A stretch of 27,669 nt of DNA from Bacteroidota bacterium (GCA_023411265.1 JAEYOX010000016.1:1-27669); one strand, 5' to 3'; positions 1 through 7,952 are shown, numbered from the stretch's first letter. The notes: a model not told the origin generated them from the sequence alone. Made by a program: numbers and translations.

Positions 1-895
1 TCTTGATATAGTTCATTTGCGGCCGCAGATTCCAGCTTCCCTTGGTGTAGAAATCGGCCATGATTTTCAGGTCAAAATGCTCACCAATAGGCTGATAATA
101 TCCAAAATTATTAAAGAAAAATCCTACATCCTGACGTTCGCCAAAGCTTGGAATCAGAATTCCTGCCGAACGTTTATCGGAAAAAGGAAGAATGGCAAAA
201 GGCAAAATGAGTGGTGTAGGAACTTGTTCCACATACATTTGAATAGGCCCTGTAACTACTTGAGAGGACTGATTTCCTTTGATAAGCTTAATGTTGGGAG
301 CCAGAAGATGATAATCAGCCAGAGAATCTTTTTTCGCCAGAAAATATTCATCTGTAGTATAAAGCCCTCTTCTCATGAAGAAAACAGAATCGTTATATTT
401 CTTGGTTTTCTGAGCTACAATCACCCCTTCGCTTTCTTCAGTTCTCGCGTTATAGGCGATGGCCTGCCGGGTTTTGAAATTATACTGGAAATCTCTGTAT
501 TCGTACGGTTTCCCGCCTTGGGTTGCTACCGCGGTACCAATAATTCTTCCCGTCGAATCTACTTCCCCACGGGCATATATTTCGTTCCGGCTCCAGTCGA
601 TACGGATATAATCTGCATCAATCTGCATATCCTGATACCGAACTTGAGCATTTTTATTCAGATAGGTCATTTTCATATTATTATGAAAATCGGTTCTTTC
701 ACTATCCGCTTTTGTACGTACAATATCATCCAGTTGTTCCCGTTCAATACGAAGAGTATCTGCGGAGCGAACCGTGTCATTAACCACCTTATTTTCAGAC
801 AAATTTTGAGCTTCCAGCTGTGCTAAAAAACTGTTAAAAATTAGGATAATTAAAATATGTAATATATTTTTGAAGCCGGTTTTGATTTCTGTTAT
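1..895 (-). CDS. lptD: LPS-assembly outer-membrane protein LptD (N-terminal part, cut by window edge)
   Basis: This frame is open on the minus strand from about 904 down to base 1, so about 297 residues are visible and the rest lies outside the window. The N-terminus is a hydrophobic signal peptide ending near SFLAQ. It is followed by an OstA-like periplasmic region rich in short beta strands (for example QDMQIDADYIR and EIYARGEVDSTGRI). The visible end reads PFAILPF, then AGILIPSFGERQDVGFFF and GYYQPIGEHFD, which is the conserved entry into the LptD beta-barrel. LptD with LptE inserts lipopolysaccharide into the outer leaflet of the outer membrane. The gene is divergent from the amidase at 943. 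No ATG, GTG or TTG lies in frame upstream of or within the signal peptide. The frame is bounded by TGA at 907-905, so the start given here (an ATA) is only a placeholder and the first in-frame TTG, at 802, would delete the signal peptide. The family call is confident; the start is not. Confidence 0.88.
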   Translation of the reverse strand, partial: MTEIKTGFKNILHILIILIFNSFLAQLEAQNLSENKVVNDTVRSADTLRIEREQLDDIVRTKADSERTDFHNNMKMTYLNKNAQVRYQDMQIDADYIRIDWSRNEIYARGEVDSTGRIIGTAVATQGGKPYEYRDFQYNFKTRQAIAYNARTEESEGVIVAQKTKKYNDSVFFMRRGLYTTDEYFLAKKDSLADYHLLAPNIKLIKGNQSSQVVTGPIQMYVEQVPTPLILPFAILPFSDKRSAGILIPSFGERQDVGFFFNNFGYYQPIGEHFDLKIMADFYTKGSWNLRPQMNYIK

Positions 896-912
896 TTTTC
901 TGTTTCAGATGC

Positions 913-920
913 CAAAATTA
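913..920 (-). promoter_or_regulatory. Candidate lptD promoter -7 box
   Basis: TAATTTTG on the minus strand fits the Bacteroidota -7 consensus TAnnTTTG. A transcription start about seven bases further on (near 906) would leave a very short leader before the signal-peptide frame. I do not see a clear -33 TTG. The box overlaps the short divergent region shared with the amidase gene. Confidence 0.45.
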
Positions 921-942
921 AAATAATTTTTAAGATTTGAAG

Positions 943-2229
943 ATGATAACGAGATTTTGTTCTAAAAAATATTTTTTCCTTTTTTTCCTCCTTATATTCC
1001 CATTTATAGCCGCACAGAAAAAGTTCACCATCGTTCTGGATGCAGGACACGGAGGCCACGATCACGGTGCAGCAAGAAAATATGACGGCTTGGGATATAT
1101 TGCAGAAAAAGACATCACGCTTTCTGTAGTACTAAAAATCGGAAGAATGCTGGAAAGAGATAAGGATTTCAAAGTTATCTATACCCGCAAAACAGACGTA
1201 TACCCCTCATTAACAGAGCGAACCAATCTTGCCAACAGAAGCAAAGCAGATCTTTTCATCTCCGTACACGTGAATGCAAGTCATAAAACTACACCCTACG
1301 GAACTGAAACTTTCGTTCAGGGACCAGATCAGAATAAAACCAATCTGGAAGTGGCTAAAGCAGAAAATGATGTGATTTTTCTTGATGCGCAGGACAGAGC
1401 CACTTTTGCATCTTACGACCCTACCTCTCCTGAATCTTTGATTGCTTTGAAACTGCAGCAAAGCAAATATTTGGAAAGCAGTCTTATTTTTGGCGGAATG
1501 GTAGAAGAAAACTTCGTGAATAAAGACAAGCGGTTTTCGCGTGGAGTAAAACAGCAAAACCTGCATGTTCTCCGGATGAATGCAATGCCTTCTGTTCTAA
1601 TAGAACTTGGTTTTGTAAGCAATTATGATGAAGCGCAGTATCTTGCTTCTGATAAAGGTCAAAACGAATCTGCTGAAAGTATTTATAACGCCATCGTCAG
1701 TTATAAAAAAGCGAGAGATAAAAAGAGCGGCAGGGAAATCGCAGCCAAAGAGCCGGAAAAGCCAAAAGAACAACCTTTGAAAAACGATTTCAGGATTTTA
1801 CTGATGAGTTCTCCTATAAAATACAACTTTGGAGATCCTATTTTCAAAGGGCTTAATTATATTCTCCCCATCAAAGAAAATAATATTTATAAGTACTATT
1901 ACAGTGTTTCCAATTTTGCCTCAATTCGGGATGCCAATCTGAAAACCGCCCGTGATGCAGGTTTCAAAAACGCCTATGCAGTCGGGTTTGTACCGGAACA
2001 AGCTTTGAGCAACGGATATTACACACTTGAAGTGTATGTAGGAAAGGACAAGCTTTCCAGCGACTCTTACATTCTGAAAACCTTAAAAGACACCAAACGC
2101 GAGAAAATCAGCGGATTATTTTACTACACCTACGGAAATGTAAAAACCCTGGAGGAAATAGTGCAGATTCAGAAAAACCTTGAAGAAAAGGGCATTAAGA
2201 ATTCTGTAATTCAGAAAGTATCCAAATAA
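943..2229 (+). CDS. N-acetylmuramoyl-L-alanine amidase (Amidase_3), secreted
   Basis: The gene encodes a 428-residue zinc amidase that cleaves the bond between N-acetylmuramic acid and L-alanine in peptidoglycan. An N-terminal hydrophobic stretch (residues 9-24, ending AAQ) is a signal peptide, so it acts in the periplasm. The Amidase_3 domain covers about residues 28-255. It has zinc ligands H36 (DAGHGGHDHG), E55 (AEKD) and H109 (SVHVNA), and the catalytic glutamate E221 (VLIELGFVSN). A Lys/Glu-rich linker follows. The C-terminal region (about 285-425) has two alpha/beta stretches that could be SPOR-like, but I cannot prove that. The frame can be read upstream to a TTG at 937. I chose ATG 943 because it gives a normal signal peptide. 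It is divergent from lptD, a common pairing in Flavobacteria, and likely takes part in cell separation or wall turnover. Confidence 0.93.
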   Translation: MITRFCSKKYFFLFFLLIFPFIAAQKKFTIVLDAGHGGHDHGAARKYDGLGYIAEKDITLSVVLKIGRMLERDKDFKVIYTRKTDVYPSLTERTNLANRSKADLFISVHVNASHKTTPYGTETFVQGPDQNKTNLEVAKAENDVIFLDAQDRATFASYDPTSPESLIALKLQQSKYLESSLIFGGMVEENFVNKDKRFSRGVKQQNLHVLRMNAMPSVLIELGFVSNYDEAQYLASDKGQNESAESIYNAIVSYKKARDKKSGREIAAKEPEKPKEQPLKNDFRILLMSSPIKYNFGDPIFKGLNYILPIKENNIYKYYYSVSNFASIRDANLKTARDAGFKNAYAVGFVPEQALSNGYYTLEVYVGKDKLSSDSYILKTLKDTKREKISGLFYYTYGNVKTLEEIVQIQKNLEEKGIKNSVIQKVSK

Positions 2230-2262
2230 GACAATATATTTTTAGACTCGACAAATTATCCT

Positions 2263-2270
2263 TAATTTTG
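2263..2270 (+). promoter_or_regulatory. Promoter -7 box of first tRNA-Glu
   Basis: TAATTTTG matches TAnnTTTG and ends 15 bases before the tRNA, so transcription would start around 2277. There is no exact -33 TTG at the right distance. Confidence 0.5.
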
Positions 2271-2284
2271 CATTCCGAATTTTT

Positions 2285-2356
2285 GGCCTATTCGTCTAGT
2301 GGTTAGGACTCAAGATTTTCATTCTTGCAACAGGGGTTCGATTCCCCTATAGGCTA
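2285..2356 (+). tRNA. tRNA-Glu (TTC)
   Basis: This is a 72-base tRNA with a complete cloverleaf. The acceptor stem is GGCCTAT/ATAGGCT with a G1-U72 wobble, as usual for tRNA-Glu in this phylum. The anticodon stem is CAAGA/TCTTG around loop TTTTCAT, with anticodon TTC at 2318-2320. The T arm contains GGGGTTCGATTCCCC. CCA is not encoded. It is nearly identical to the copy at 2706. Confidence 0.97.
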
Positions 2357-2387
2357 CAAATTTTAATTAAAAAAATAAAGAAATAAA

Positions 2388-2418
2388 TTTGCAGGATTAA
2401 AAATAAGTTATATCTTTG
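2388..2418 (+). promoter_or_regulatory. rpsT promoter (-33 and -7 boxes)
   Basis: TTTG at 2388-2391, a 19-base spacer and TATCTTTG at 2411-2418 form a perfect match to the Bacteroidota housekeeping promoter (TTTG, about 19 bases, TAnnTTTG). The expected transcription start is near 2425, with a leader of about 16 bases before the rpsT ATG at 2441. Confidence 0.75.
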
Positions 2419-2440
2419 CACGCACAATTGAGAAGCAATT

Positions 2441-2695
2441 ATGGCAAATCATAAATCAGCATTAAAGAGAATCAGACAAAACGCAGCTAAAAGACTGCGC
2501 AACCGTTACTACCACAAAACTGCAAGAACAGCTTTGAAGGAATTAAGAAATGAGGAAGATAAAAAACTGGCTTCTGAACAATTGCCAAAAGTAATCTCTC
2601 TGTTGGATAAACTTGCAAAAAAGAACATTATCCACAAAAATAAGGCGGCTAACTTGAAAAGCAAGCTTACAAAACACGTTAATAAATTAGCTTAA
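2441..2695 (+). CDS. rpsT: 30S ribosomal protein S20 (bS20)
   Basis: This is an 84-residue, strongly basic, all-helical protein of normal bS20 length. It begins MANHKSALKRIRQNAAKRLRNR, the conserved 16S-binding N-terminus, and carries the typical C-terminal segment NIIHKNKAANLKSKL. It binds the 5' domain of 16S rRNA early in small-subunit assembly. It has its own promoter and lies between two tRNA-Glu genes. Readthrough into the second tRNA gene, only 10 bases after the stop codon, is likely, because the first terminator is after that tRNA. Confidence 0.98.
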   Translation: MANHKSALKRIRQNAAKRLRNRYYHKTARTALKELRNEEDKKLASEQLPKVISLLDKLAKKNIIHKNKAANLKSKLTKHVNKLA

Positions 2696-2705
2696 TTTAT
2701 ACAGA

Positions 2706-2777
2706 GGCCCGTTCGTCTATCGGTTAGGACTCAAGATTTTCATTCTTGCAAGAGGGGTTCGATTCCCCTACGGGCTA
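2706..2777 (+). tRNA. tRNA-Glu (TTC), second copy
   Basis: This is a 72-base tRNA with the same anticodon arm as the first copy and TTC at 2739-2741. The acceptor stem is GGCCCGT/ACGGGCT. Positions 5 and 6 of the stem and their partners differ from the first copy in a compensatory way (T-A to C-G and A-T to G-C). Three more differences lie in the D loop and variable region. CCA is not encoded. No separate promoter is evident, so it is probably co-transcribed with rpsT. Confidence 0.97.
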
Positions 2778-2790
2778 CATTTAAAATAAA

Positions 2791-2815
2791 AGGACTTTTT
2801 CGGAAGTCCTTTTTT
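2791..2815 (+). terminator. Intrinsic terminator of the tRNA-Glu/rpsT/tRNA-Glu unit
   Basis: AGGACTT (2791-2797) and AAGTCCT (2804-2810) form a perfect 7-bp stem with a six-base loop. Five T follow and an A-rich run precedes it. It sits 13 bases after the second tRNA. Confidence 0.88.
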
Positions 2816-2908
2816 CATTTACAATAGCGTAAGATATTACAACATCCATTCATAAAAAAGCTAAGTGGGGATAAGTAAACACTGATCTTTTATCAGTCTA
2901 CAATATAG

Positions 2909-2933
2909 AAAAACCGCACCTTTAAAAATGCGG
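2909..2933 (-). terminator. Intrinsic terminator of serS
   Basis: On the minus strand CCGCA and TGCGG form a 5-bp GC-rich stem followed by five T. It lies 26 bases after the serS stop codon and faces the plus-strand terminator at 2791. Confidence 0.75.
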
Positions 2934-2958
2934 AATTTGTTTTCGATGTATTTTCGTT

Positions 2959-4230
2959 TTAATCAATCATTTCAAACCTTGCATATTCTGCAATTTTCTT
3001 CGGAATTTTAATTCCATCAGGCGTTTGATTGTTTTCCAGAAGAGCTGCCATAATCCTTGGGAGTGCCATAGCGGAACCGTTCAATGTATGTACCAATTGG
3101 GATTTTCCCTCATTTCCTTTATACCGGCATTTCAGTCTATTGGCCTGGAAAGTTTCAAAATTGGAAACAGAACTTACTTCCAGCCATTTTTCCTGAGCAG
3201 CACTCCAGACTTCAAAATCGTAGGTCATTGCCGAGGTGAAACCCATATCGCCGCCGCAAAGACGCAGTATCCGGAACGGAAGTTCAAGATCCGTCAGGAT
3301 TTCTTTCACATGTTCTACCATTTCTTCCAACGCTGCATAGGAGTTTTCCGGTTTCTCAATTCTTACAATTTCTACTTTTTCAAACTGATGAAGACGGTTC
3401 AGTCCGCGAACATGCGCACCATAACTACCCGCTTCCCTTCTGTAACATTGGGAAAAAGCTGTATTTTTCACAGGAAGCTGTCTTTCATCCAGAATCACAT
3501 CGCGGTACAGATTCGTAACCGGAACTTCAGCCGTAGGAATCAAATACAGATCGTCTATCCCAATATGGTACATTTGCCCCTCTTTATCCGGCAACTGACC
3601 GGTTCCGTATCCTGAAGCTTCGTTCACAACATGTGGCGGATTGACTTCCAGATAACCGGCATCTATATTTTTATCCAAAAAATACTGAACCAAGGCTCTC
3701 TGCAAACGTGCTCCTTTTCCGAAATAAACCGGAAATCCTGCTCCTGCGATCTTCACCCCAAGTTCAAAATCTATTAAGTTATATTTTTTTGCCAGTTCCC
3801 AATGCGGAATATTTCCCTCACCCAGTCCTTCCACATCGTGGGACTGATAGACGATTTCATTATCATCAGCAGAAATTCCTGCTTTCACTTTGTGATACGG
3901 AATATTGGGAAGTTGGTAAAGGATATTCTGAAGGTGCATTTCAGACTCTTTGAGTTTTGCCTGCAACACCTGTGAATTTTCTTTATAATCCGCAGTTTTC
4001 GCCTTGGCAGCGTCGGCTTCTTCTTTCTTTCCTTCTTTCATTAACAAGCCTATTTCCTTGGATATTTTATTCATCTGAGCCAGATTCTCATCCAGTTCAA
4101 ACTGTATTTTTTTCCTATCATCATCTGCAAGTATGGCTTCATCCACCAGATGCAACTGAGAGAAATTTCTTTTATTTAAACCTTCCAAAACGCGTTCTTT
4201 GTTTTCGCGTAAAAAATTGACCTGTAACAT
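2959..4230 (-). CDS. serS: Serine--tRNA ligase
   Basis: The gene encodes 423 residues, a normal bacterial SerRS length. The enzyme charges tRNA-Ser in two steps with ATP. Residues 1-105 are the tRNA-binding antiparallel coiled coil, with many Lys/Glu heptads and starting MLQVNFLREN. The class II catalytic core follows, with the serine-binding TAEVP (233-237), motif 2 FSQCYRREAGSYG (from about 259) and motif 3 near residue 388 with GSAMALPRIMAALLEN. It is the last gene of a minus-strand series and has a terminator at 2909. A palindrome in its upstream region (4255-4266) is listed separately. Confidence 0.98.
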   Translation of the reverse strand: MLQVNFLRENKERVLEGLNKRNFSQLHLVDEAILADDDRKKIQFELDENLAQMNKISKEIGLLMKEGKKEEADAAKAKTADYKENSQVLQAKLKESEMHLQNILYQLPNIPYHKVKAGISADDNEIVYQSHDVEGLGEGNIPHWELAKKYNLIDFELGVKIAGAGFPVYFGKGARLQRALVQYFLDKNIDAGYLEVNPPHVVNEASGYGTGQLPDKEGQMYHIGIDDLYLIPTAEVPVTNLYRDVILDERQLPVKNTAFSQCYRREAGSYGAHVRGLNRLHQFEKVEIVRIEKPENSYAALEEMVEHVKEILTDLELPFRILRLCGGDMGFTSAMTYDFEVWSAAQEKWLEVSSVSNFETFQANRLKCRYKGNEGKSQLVHTLNGSAMALPRIMAALLENNQTPDGIKIPKKIAEYARFEMID

Positions 4231-4254
4231 ACAGTTGAGTGAGATTAGTTAAAA

Positions 4255-4299
4255 TTCGTGCACGAAAATAAAAAATATGGCAGCTTTTGAATTCGTGCA
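4255..4299. promoter_or_regulatory. Palindrome plus repeated half-site upstream of serS
   Basis: TTCGTGCACGAA at 4255-4266 is a perfect 12-bp palindrome. Its half TTCGTGCA recurs at 4292-4299. On the minus strand TATTTTCG, one base off a TAnnTTTG box, overlaps the palindrome. The arrangement could be an operator over the serS promoter, but no regulator is known to me for this sequence. Confidence 0.3.
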
Positions 4300-4314
4300 A
4301 TGCAAAACTAAGGA

Positions 4315-4809
4315 TTATTTGTGGATTCTAATAACGTTAGGCTGGCCATTCTGCTTGGTGAAAACCAGCTGCTGATTATATAGTGCACTCGAAACTTGAA
4401 AAATTTCCGGCGTATAAGTATAATAAAGGATCAGCGTATCCCGCGTGATAGATTGTGTGCTGTCGTTAATTCTGGAAAACAATTGAAGCGCAATTCGGGA
4501 ACGGTACATTTTTTTATCGGCAACAGAATCTGTAAGCACTCTTGTGGCTCCTGCTATATACTCAATATACGAAACCGTATCAGCATTTTTCTTCAGGTTG
4601 ACCGTGACGGGAGCATTGTCAGTAGCACCGTCCACATCGTTCATTGAAACAGAAAAATACGATCCGGGAATATTTTTATTCAGCATATCCTGCCCGAGGG
4701 AATCGATATATAGATGTATAATCTGGTCAATATTTTGCAACGGTTCCTCTTTCCTGCAGGAAGCAACAATAATGAAAATAAAAACCAGTAGAAAAAAAAT
4801 GTTTTTCAT
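4315..4809 (-). CDS. Small lipoprotein, unknown function
   Basis: I do not recognise this 164-residue protein. It begins MKNIFFLLVFIFIIVASC, a lipoprotein signal peptide with lipobox VASC and acylated cysteine C18. The next residues are RKEE. Lys followed by two acidic residues close behind the cysteine resembles the K-(D/E)2 lipoprotein export signal described in Capnocytophaga, so the protein may be exposed on the cell surface. The rest is polar and predicted mostly beta, with no cysteine. I chose ATG 4809; a TTG at 4818 would add only three residues. It follows the flippase gene after 22 bases and is probably in the same transcript. Confidence 0.8.
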   Translation of the reverse strand: MKNIFFLLVFIFIIVASCRKEEPLQNIDQIIHLYIDSLGQDMLNKNIPGSYFSVSMNDVDGATDNAPVTVNLKKNADTVSYIEYIAGATRVLTDSVADKKMYRSRIALQLFSRINDSTQSITRDTLILYYTYTPEIFQVSSALYNQQLVFTKQNGQPNVIRIHK

Positions 4810-4831
4810 GTACAGCAAAGATAAAATTTCT

Positions 4832-6100
4832 TCACGAAAAGAAACCTCGGGATTTTACTTTTCGCAGTAAAAGCCGCATTTCAGATTTTGAAAGAAGGAA
4901 ATCTGTGAATCGGAACTCAGTAATTTGGTAAAATTTCCAAAAAAGAAGTGCAGAAGAAATACAATAAGACACCGTGGTTGCAAAACAAGCCCCCAAAATC
5001 CCCCACTTCGGAATGCAAAACCAGGAAAGAAGCAGCATGAAGATCAATCCGACTATTGATTTTATGTTCAGAATTTTAAGCTTATTTACAGCCGAAAAAT
5101 AATGCCCAATAATATTGCTGACCGCCATTGCAAGAATGCCAGGAGAAAGAAGAAGAATCACATTTTTAGTCTGATGAAAATCCTCCCCGAAAAAGAAAAC
5201 ATATCCCGAGGACGGAATCAAAAGAAAAACGGTTAAAAACAAAATAGTTAGAAGAAAACTGATACGAACAGAAATTTTAGTTTTTTCAATTGCCACCTGT
5301 ATATTACTTGTATTCACTACATTCGAATACAAAACCACTGAAAGACTTCGGCTGATGGTCCATACCGCTTCAGAAATAGCAACACCCACTGAGAATATAC
5401 CCACACTCGAAAATCCTTTGAAAAATTCAAGGAAATAAAATGATAGGCGGTAATTTAAAAATTGTACAAACGCACTCAACTGTGTTTTCCAGCCATAACT
5501 GAACATTTTTCCGGCCAAAGATTTAGAAAGAGAAATTCGTGTTCTCTTAAAATTCTTAAAAAGATAAATCGAACTGATGACAAAAAGTGAAAAATAACAC
5601 GCTATTTGTGCTACAAAATACATTTCTACATCTGTAAGTCCTACAATAAAAACCAACACCGATACGAAGAAAAGGTGAACTGCCACTTGTAACACCGAAA
5701 ATACATTAAATTTTATAATATCCTGACTTCCAATGAAAAAACTAATATTGGTATTATAAAGTGACAATAGAACCGAGAGCGCAACGAGATACGGCCAAAT
5801 ATCTGCAGCATGTGGAACCACCCCAAAAAACATCACAACACCAACTCCCACTAAGGCTGACCAGCCATAAGCAAAGAGCAACACCTGTTCTTTGGGATAC
5901 TTTTTCAGAAAGTAAGAAACACTTCCGGCAACAAAAATATTGCTGAAAAAACTGATGATGGCCAAGTCCGCAGTTACTAGAGAGATCAATCCTCTTCCCT
6001 CGCTTCCCCAAACATGGGTAGAAAAAATGATTATCCCAAAGTTGAAAAACAACATCAGGAACCGCGAAACGATTGTTTGAAAAACCGTATTTCCTCTCAT
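4832..6100 (-). CDS. Polysaccharide flippase, Wzx-like (MOP superfamily)
   Basis: This is a 422-residue inner-membrane protein made almost entirely of hydrophobic helices (about 12), of the Wzx/polysaccharide biosynthesis type. The N-terminus (FQTIVSRFLMLFFNFGIIIFSTHVWGSEGRG) has the pattern found in O-antigen and teichuronic-type flippases, with a conserved small-residue/GRG turn after the first helix. Such proteins move lipid-linked oligosaccharides across the inner membrane. Its ATG overlaps the stop codon of the upstream glycosyltransferase gene (ATGA, 6097-6100), which points to translational coupling and to action on the same glycan. The substrate cannot be read from the sequence. Confidence 0.85.
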   Translation of the reverse strand: MRGNTVFQTIVSRFLMLFFNFGIIIFSTHVWGSEGRGLISLVTADLAIISFFSNIFVAGSVSYFLKKYPKEQVLLFAYGWSALVGVGVVMFFGVVPHAADIWPYLVALSVLLSLYNTNISFFIGSQDIIKFNVFSVLQVAVHLFFVSVLVFIVGLTDVEMYFVAQIACYFSLFVISSIYLFKNFKRTRISLSKSLAGKMFSYGWKTQLSAFVQFLNYRLSFYFLEFFKGFSSVGIFSVGVAISEAVWTISRSLSVVLYSNVVNTSNIQVAIEKTKISVRISFLLTILFLTVFLLIPSSGYVFFFGEDFHQTKNVILLLSPGILAMAVSNIIGHYFSAVNKLKILNIKSIVGLIFMLLLSWFCIPKWGILGACFATTVSYCISSALLFWKFYQITEFRFTDFLLSKSEMRLLLRKVKSRGFFS

Positions 6101-7215
6101 AAAGCGTTTTCTATAAAACGTACGAAACTTTTCCTGATAAGATTCCAGTTGTAATGACGGTCATATTCTTGGCGTGCATTCTGTGCATGATGGCTGTACA
6201 ATTCTGGATTTTTCAGGTAATTTTCAATGATTTCAGCAATGCCATTTGAATCATGAGGATGTACAAGATATCCGAATTTGGAAACATCAACATGTTGACG
6301 TGTAGCCTTGAGATCAGTATATATCACTGGTTTTCCTGAGGCTATATAATAAAAAATCTTGATCGGAAGACAATGATGATTTTCCAGATTCATTTCCCGA
6401 AGGTCAAAACAAATGTCTGCCTCGGAATAGGTTTCTGTAAACTGCTCAAATGCAACAGGCTTTTTAATGATAATATGTTCCCATGAATATCGGGAAAGCA
6501 AATCAGAAAAGTAAATTTCATCGGCTTTAGGCGGATTGCCCACCAATAAGATCTTAACGGTAAGTTGAGGGTTTCGTTTTCTTAATTCATCAGCGGCATT
6601 AAAGAAATTCTCAATACCCTTTTCTTTTGAAAAAGAACCTGTATAAGCCAGATGAATCACATTTGGAATGAGCTTTTTTATACTTCTTCTGATATAAATC
6701 TCATCCGGATAATAAGGCAGAACAATGTTCTTTTTGAAAGGAAAAACATAAGCTAAGGGAAATCTCTTGGTTTTTTCGCCGAAGATAAAATGTGTACTCA
6801 GAAATCCCGCATACAACTGAATGAGAAAAAAACGAATGGTATGAAAAATATTGAAAGGGAATGCAAAGCGGCTCACCATCCTTTTGGAGGGATACCATTC
6901 CGTAATATCATAAACAAGACAGCATTTTTTACTGATTTTTTTAAAAGCTACAACGGCCAACGGCTCGGAGCAAATGGTACAATCCGGTTGAAACTGCTGA
7001 ATCACCTTTCTGAAAATCCGCATTTTAGCATTCGTATCAAGATGCAGTACAGGATAAGACTCTATTTCAATTCCGTTTAAAGTTCCTTCAAAATCGGAGG
7101 AAAGACTGCATATTTTTACCTTATGGCCGTTTTTGTAAAGTGCTTTTGCCTGATGATGAAAAATTCGGTCATCATCATATTGGTGTGAAGTGGTGAGGAA
7201 AAGAATTCTGGCCAT
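6097..7215 (-). CDS. Glycosyltransferase, GT4-like (GT-B fold)
   Basis: The protein has 372 residues and two Rossmann halves. The N-terminal half starts ARILFLTTSHQYDDDRIFHHQAKAL, an acceptor-side opening common to GT4-like enzymes. The C-terminal half has AYTGSFSKEKGIENFFNA, then VKILLVGNPP, and the sugar-nucleotide segment LPIKIFYYIASGKPVIYTD. In that segment the usual Glu of K-x-F-E-Y is replaced by Tyr. It likely adds a sugar to a lipid-linked glycan on the cytoplasmic face of the inner membrane. The gene overlaps the flippase gene by four bases and lies 24 bases after the HAD gene. Donor and acceptor are unknown. Confidence 0.85.
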   Translation of the reverse strand: MARILFLTTSHQYDDDRIFHHQAKALYKNGHKVKICSLSSDFEGTLNGIEIESYPVLHLDTNAKMRIFRKVIQQFQPDCTICSEPLAVVAFKKISKKCCLVYDITEWYPSKRMVSRFAFPFNIFHTIRFFLIQLYAGFLSTHFIFGEKTKRFPLAYVFPFKKNIVLPYYPDEIYIRRSIKKLIPNVIHLAYTGSFSKEKGIENFFNAADELRKRNPQLTVKILLVGNPPKADEIYFSDLLSRYSWEHIIIKKPVAFEQFTETYSEADICFDLREMNLENHHCLPIKIFYYIASGKPVIYTDLKATRQHVDVSKFGYLVHPHDSNGIAEIIENYLKNPELYSHHAQNARQEYDRHYNWNLIRKSFVRFIENAL

Positions 7216-7239
7216 AAAACTTCCTGTAAAACTGACAGA

Positions 7240-7932
7240 TTAAAAAATAGCCTTTGCTTCGGAAAGTTTTCGGATAACTTTCACGCCTTCCGCTTTATAA
7301 TGATCTTCGAAAACATCAAAATAAACCGTTTGCATCCCAAAAGCCAAACCACCTTCTACATCAGCTACCCAATCGTCGCCAATCATCACAGAATATTCAA
7401 CTTCGGCACCTGCTTTTTTCAAAGCGTATTCAAAAATTTCGGGACTAGGCTTTCGTATATCTATTTCATCTGCACTGGTAATGGTTTGGAAATAATTTTT
7501 AATTCCGGATAGTTCACATTTTCTTGCGGTAACTTCAGCAAAACCATTGGAAAGAACATGGAGTTGATACTTTTTTTCGGAAAGGTACTCCAGAAGTTCA
7601 AAAGCACCGTCTACCAGTTCATTATAATTCAGTATTTCATCCAGAAACTGATGTTCAAATTTTTGGGAAAGTTCCAAATCATCGATTCCAAAAAAAAGAA
7701 AACTATCATAGAAACGATGCTTGCGAAGGTATTCCTTATCAATCTTTCCATCCCGGATCTGTGCCCATAGGTTTTCATTAATCGTATAATATTCCCTGTG
7801 AAAATCCTCGAAATGAATGGAAAATTTGTCCGAAATCCCTTCTCGTTGATAAAGATCAAGAAGCGTCAAACGGGCATTTTTCCTGTGATCCCAAAGGGTA
7901 TTGTCGAGGTCAAAAAAAATGTGCTGTATCAT
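7240..7932 (-). CDS. HAD hydrolase, YjjG-like pyrimidine nucleotidase
   Basis: This is a 230-residue cytoplasmic HAD phosphatase. Motif I is FFDLDNTLWDH, with nucleophile D8 and acid/base D10. Motif II is HVLSNGF, motif III has the lysine of RKPSPEIF, and motif IV is MIGDDWVADVEGG. A helical cap lies between motifs I and II. The whole pattern fits the YjjG/YfnB group, which removes phosphate from non-canonical pyrimidine nucleoside monophosphates and protects the nucleotide pool. It is followed by the glycosyltransferase gene after 24 bases. Another small-phosphate substrate is possible. Confidence 0.88.
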   Translation of the reverse strand: MIQHIFFDLDNTLWDHRKNARLTLLDLYQREGISDKFSIHFEDFHREYYTINENLWAQIRDGKIDKEYLRKHRFYDSFLFFGIDDLELSQKFEHQFLDEILNYNELVDGAFELLEYLSEKKYQLHVLSNGFAEVTARKCELSGIKNYFQTITSADEIDIRKPSPEIFEYALKKAGAEVEYSVMIGDDWVADVEGGLAFGMQTVYFDVFEDHYKAEGVKVIRKLSEAKAIF

Positions 7933-7952
7933 GACAGCACAAATGTAAATAA

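Noticed and set aside
17..826. Long plus-strand open frame opposite lptD
   Set aside because: The minus strand encodes a clear LptD with signal peptide and barrel signature; the plus frame gives an unlikely protein with no motif.
2881..2897. Hairpin ACTGAT/ATCAGT
   Set aside because: It is a 6-bp stem without a T tract between two real terminators, so probably not functional.
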